Origin: Deltaproteobacteria bacterium
Lineage (GTDB): Bacteria > Desulfobacterota > Desulfuromonadia > Desulfuromonadales > Geopsychrobacteraceae
Direction: 5' to 3'
Assembly: GCA_024280335.1 (NCBI GenBank)
Contig: JAJRQI010000034.1
Span: 1-64,000, forward strand
DNA: 64,000 nucleotides
Shown here piece by piece: positions 61,831 to 64,000 of the stretch (the first letter of the stretch is position 1; every line of letters begins with the position of its first letter). The position numbers and the translations under genes were made by a program. The notes below the pieces were generated by a model, which saw nothing but the letters and a program-made list of their open reading frames with translations, had not been told where the DNA came from and ran no database searches.

Positions 61831-63392
61831 GCTTTACGCCGAGACACTATAGCCCATCCTTGGCGAACCTCGTCCACCCGCAGCAGCAGGCAGCACCCCA
61901 GATAGACCAGCCCGCCGGAGACAACCGCAGCAGCCAGCCAGAGCCCCCTGTTCAGCTGGTCACCCTCCTGTATCCAGTCGACCTGTCCCAGGATCTGATA
62001 GACGACTACAGCCATCAATACAGACGCGAAAGCCGCCTTCAAGAAAGGGAGTAACACTGAGCCACGCAGAAAATTTCCAACCTGACGGCGCAGCAGCCAC
62101 AGCAGCAGTACTGCATTAAAGGCTGAGGAGAGTGTCAGAGCCATAGCCAGTCCCAGATGACCGTAAAAATTCATCAGCAGCAGTCCGGCGACCAGATTGA
62201 CCCATAAGGTCCAGAAAGAAACCCGCACCGGAGTCTTGGTATCCTTAAGAGCATAAAAGGTCTGCGCGGCAATCCGACTATAACCGACAAACAGCAGTCC
62301 CGGTGCATAGCAGATCAACGCCAATGCAGTGTTTTCAAGCGCGACCCGATCGAACTCGCCACCCAGAAAAAACAGCGAATAGATCGGCTCAGCACAGAGG
62401 ATCAAACCGACGATCGCCGGCAGACAGAAGATGGTGATCAACCGCATCGCAAAATGGAGCGATTTCTGCATTCCCTCATGGTCGTTTTCAGCGATCTGGC
62501 GACTCATCATCGGCAGCGCTGCCTGCGCCAGCGAGACAACGAATATTCCCTGCGGAAATTCAAAGAGGCGCTGCCCGTAATAGAGGTAAGAGACGCTGCC
62601 CTCAGGCAGAAAAGAAGCCAGCAGCCTGCTGACAACGATATTGATCTGATAGATGGCAACACCGGCAATTCCCGGCAACATCAAGGCAACGATCCGCTTC
62701 AGTTGAGCGTCACCACGAAAATTAAAATCGAGCCTCAGCCGGATACGATAGCGTAATAATGCCGGAAACTGCATCAACAGTTGCACAACGCCGCCCAGCA
62801 ATACTCCCAGCGCCAGTGCAAAGATCGGCTGTGCAAATAATTGCCCCAGCGTCAGGGCACTGAGAATCATCGCCAGGTTGAGAAACAACGGCGACAAGGA
62901 TGGCAGAAAAAAGTGTCCACGAACATTCAAGATACCTGTCAGCAGGGCCAAAACGGAAACCAGGGCAATATAGGGAAACATCAAACGATTCAACTGATCA
63001 GTCAGAGGCAGCTTCCCTTCGATCTGACCAAACCCGTAGCCGATCCCCTGTACAACCCACGGCGAACAAATAACCCCCAGCGTCACAACCCCCAGCATTA
63101 CCAGCAACAACAGGGTAACGCAACGATTTGCCAGCTTTTGTGCCTGTTCTTCTCCACGCTGATGATAGACCTCGGAATAAATCGGCACAAATGCCGCCGT
63201 CAACGACCCCTCACTAAAAAATCGACGCAGCAGATTGGGAATGGTAAAAGCCATAAAAAAAGCATCGGTCGCAAAACCCGCACCAAAAAGCCGCGCCACC
63301 AGGATGTCGCGAATCAGGCCGGCGACGCGGCTGAGAGCTGTTGCTGAGGCCATCACCAGGGTCGCTGATGCTATCTTTTTCGTTGCTGCCAT
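61818..63392 (-). CDS. murJ: Lipid II flippase MurJ
   Basis: A 524-residue integral membrane protein with about 14 hydrophobic segments. It carries SRVAGLIRDILVARLFGAG, FTIPNLLRRFFSEGSLTAAFVP and LASFLPEGSVSYLYYGQRLFEFP, the MVF-family signatures around the central cavity arginines. It moves lipid II across the inner membrane for peptidoglycan synthesis. Confidence 0.96.
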   Translation of the reverse strand: MAATKKIASATLVMASATALSRVAGLIRDILVARLFGAGFATDAFFMAFTIPNLLRRFFSEGSLTAAFVPIYSEVYHQRGEEQAQKLANRCVTLLLLVMLGVVTLGVICSPWVVQGIGYGFGQIEGKLPLTDQLNRLMFPYIALVSVLALLTGILNVRGHFFLPSLSPLFLNLAMILSALTLGQLFAQPIFALALGVLLGGVVQLLMQFPALLRYRIRLRLDFNFRGDAQLKRIVALMLPGIAGVAIYQINIVVSRLLASFLPEGSVSYLYYGQRLFEFPQGIFVVSLAQAALPMMSRQIAENDHEGMQKSLHFAMRLITIFCLPAIVGLILCAEPIYSLFFLGGEFDRVALENTALALICYAPGLLFVGYSRIAAQTFYALKDTKTPVRVSFWTLWVNLVAGLLLMNFYGHLGLAMALTLSSAFNAVLLLWLLRRQVGNFLRGSVLLPFLKAAFASVLMAVVVYQILGQVDWIQEGDQLNRGLWLAAAVVSGGLVYLGCCLLLRVDEVRQGWAIVSRRKAQKR

Positions 63393-63552
63393 AGTAATAA
63401 AATTTTAATCCCCGGATTAAAATGGATAACCTATTGAAGGCACGTAATATTTCCATTCATTATTTGTAAGTTCTAACTTGACAGACGGGGTCTGGATGAT
63501 TATTATCCGACCACTTTGCAAGCAGATTCAAAAACACTCAAGGAGAAAAAAC

Positions 63553-63816
63553 GTGGCAAATCATAAATCGGCACTGAAACGGAATAAGCAGAATGCAGTT
63601 CGCAATGCACGCAACACCCATATTCGTACCAGCATGCGCAATCTGGTCAAGACGGTACGTGAGGCAGCAGCAGCAGGCGAAAAGGATGCAGCACAGGAAG
63701 CTTTGAACAAAGCAATCCCGTACATTGATAAAACAGCCACCAAAGGCGTCATCCACAACGCGACCGCCAGCCGCAAGATTTCCCGCCTGACCAAGCTGGT
63801 AAACAGCATCGGTTAA
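63553..63816 (+). CDS. rpsT: Ribosomal protein bS20
   Basis: An 87-residue basic 30S protein (ANHKSALKRNKQNAVRNARN). The start is GTG at 63553 with AAGGAG eight bases before it; the open frame from 63478 precedes this and has no S20 match. Rare start codons are common for rpsT. Confidence 0.97.
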   Translation: MANHKSALKRNKQNAVRNARNTHIRTSMRNLVKTVREAAAAGEKDAAQEALNKAIPYIDKTATKGVIHNATASRKISRLTKLVNSIG

Positions 63817-63837
63817 TGGGGCGACCCGTAAGCAGCA

Positions 63838-63867
63838 AAAGGGGGGCTTTTTAAGCCCCCCTTTTTT
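63838..63867 (+). terminator. Terminator of rpsT, overlapping the holA end
   Basis: GGGGGGCTT/AAGCCCCCC (63841-63849 and 63853-63861) with a 3-nt loop is followed by six T. The A run on the other side lets it act on both strands, and the holA stop codon lies inside it. Confidence 0.9.
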
Positions 63868-64000
63868 GTCCTTTGCTCTGTCGGTTGATCAGTCTCAGCA
63901 AAAGACTTTCCAACAGGGCTTCGGCATCCGCACCGCTCGACTTCATCGCCAGATCGGTCTCCAGAAAAGCCTCATACGCCTGCCTGAAATCGTCGCGGGA
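63851..64000 (-). CDS. holA: DNA polymerase III delta subunit, C-terminal end (partial)
   Basis: The last 49 codons of a gene that runs off the window. The translation (SRDDFRQAYEAFLETDLAMK, then a Leu-rich helix LLESLLLRLI) matches the C-terminal helical domain of HolA, the clamp-loader delta subunit. The convergent holA-rpsT order is common in this bacterial group. Confidence 0.75.
   Translation of the reverse strand, partial: SRDDFRQAYEAFLETDLAMKSSGADAEALLESLLLRLINRQSKGQKRGA

Overview
The window is a 64-kb piece of a bacterial chromosome. It looks like a member of the Desulfuromonadales (Geobacter, Desulfuromonas or Pelobacter type). This rests on gene order (surE-pcm-DedA-nlpD-rpoS; infC-rpmI-rplT-pheS-pheT-ihfA-merR; yceD-rpmF-plsX-fabH-fabD-fabG-acpP-fabF-rpiB-glyA-dCMP deaminase-nrdR-ribD-ribE-ribBA-ribH-nusB) and on protein style. 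It is inference, because no database could be searched. Most genes are on the minus strand and housekeeping dominates outside 14-31 kb.

Layout: 0-14 kb carries a 63-bp tandem repeat array, htpG, a ferritin-like protein, yjbQ, a Bax-like glucosaminidase, a polysaccharide deacetylase, a RelA/SpoT homologue whose synthetase half looks dead, a HIT protein, a translationally coupled trio (U32 protein, tetrapyrrole-type methylase, TlyA), an HDOD protein, tRNA-Val and ugd. The 14-31 kb part is an accessory signalling island: two paralogous lipoproteins, a toxin-first hipA/hipB pair, a REP/RAYT remnant, a diversity-generating retroelement (DGR), two Ser/Thr kinases with formylglycine-enzyme-like (FGE) C-terminal domains, two PP2C phosphatases and a ribbon-helix-helix/FHA fusion. 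From 31 to 64 kb it returns to core genes for stress sigma factor, translation, riboflavin, one-carbon and fatty-acid metabolism.

The main discovery is the DGR at 18376-22475. On the minus strand the order is target gene, HRDC accessory gene, reverse transcriptase (RT), template repeat (TR). The 132-bp TR just after the RT gene matches the 3' end of the kinase gene. In the core 126 bp I count 14 mismatches. All fall on the 28 adenines of the TR coding strand and none on the other 98 positions. The target is a membrane Ser/Thr kinase, and the diversified residues lie in its predicted extracytoplasmic C-type-lectin-fold domain. The cell therefore appears to mutate the ligand-binding face of a receptor kinase.

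A second signal links the island. A 16-bp element, TAGTAWYATGTTGCTA read in the direction of transcription, lies upstream of three units: the lipoprotein pair, the RHH-FHA gene (which heads the FHA-PP2C-kinase-DGR run) and the second PP2C. Its last six bases can serve as a -35 box. A hypothesis that fits the genes is that the diversified kinase signals by phosphorylation to the RHH-FHA protein, which controls these promoters, with the PP2Cs resetting the signal. The DGR repeats and the motif copies are seen directly in the sequence; the circuit is inference.
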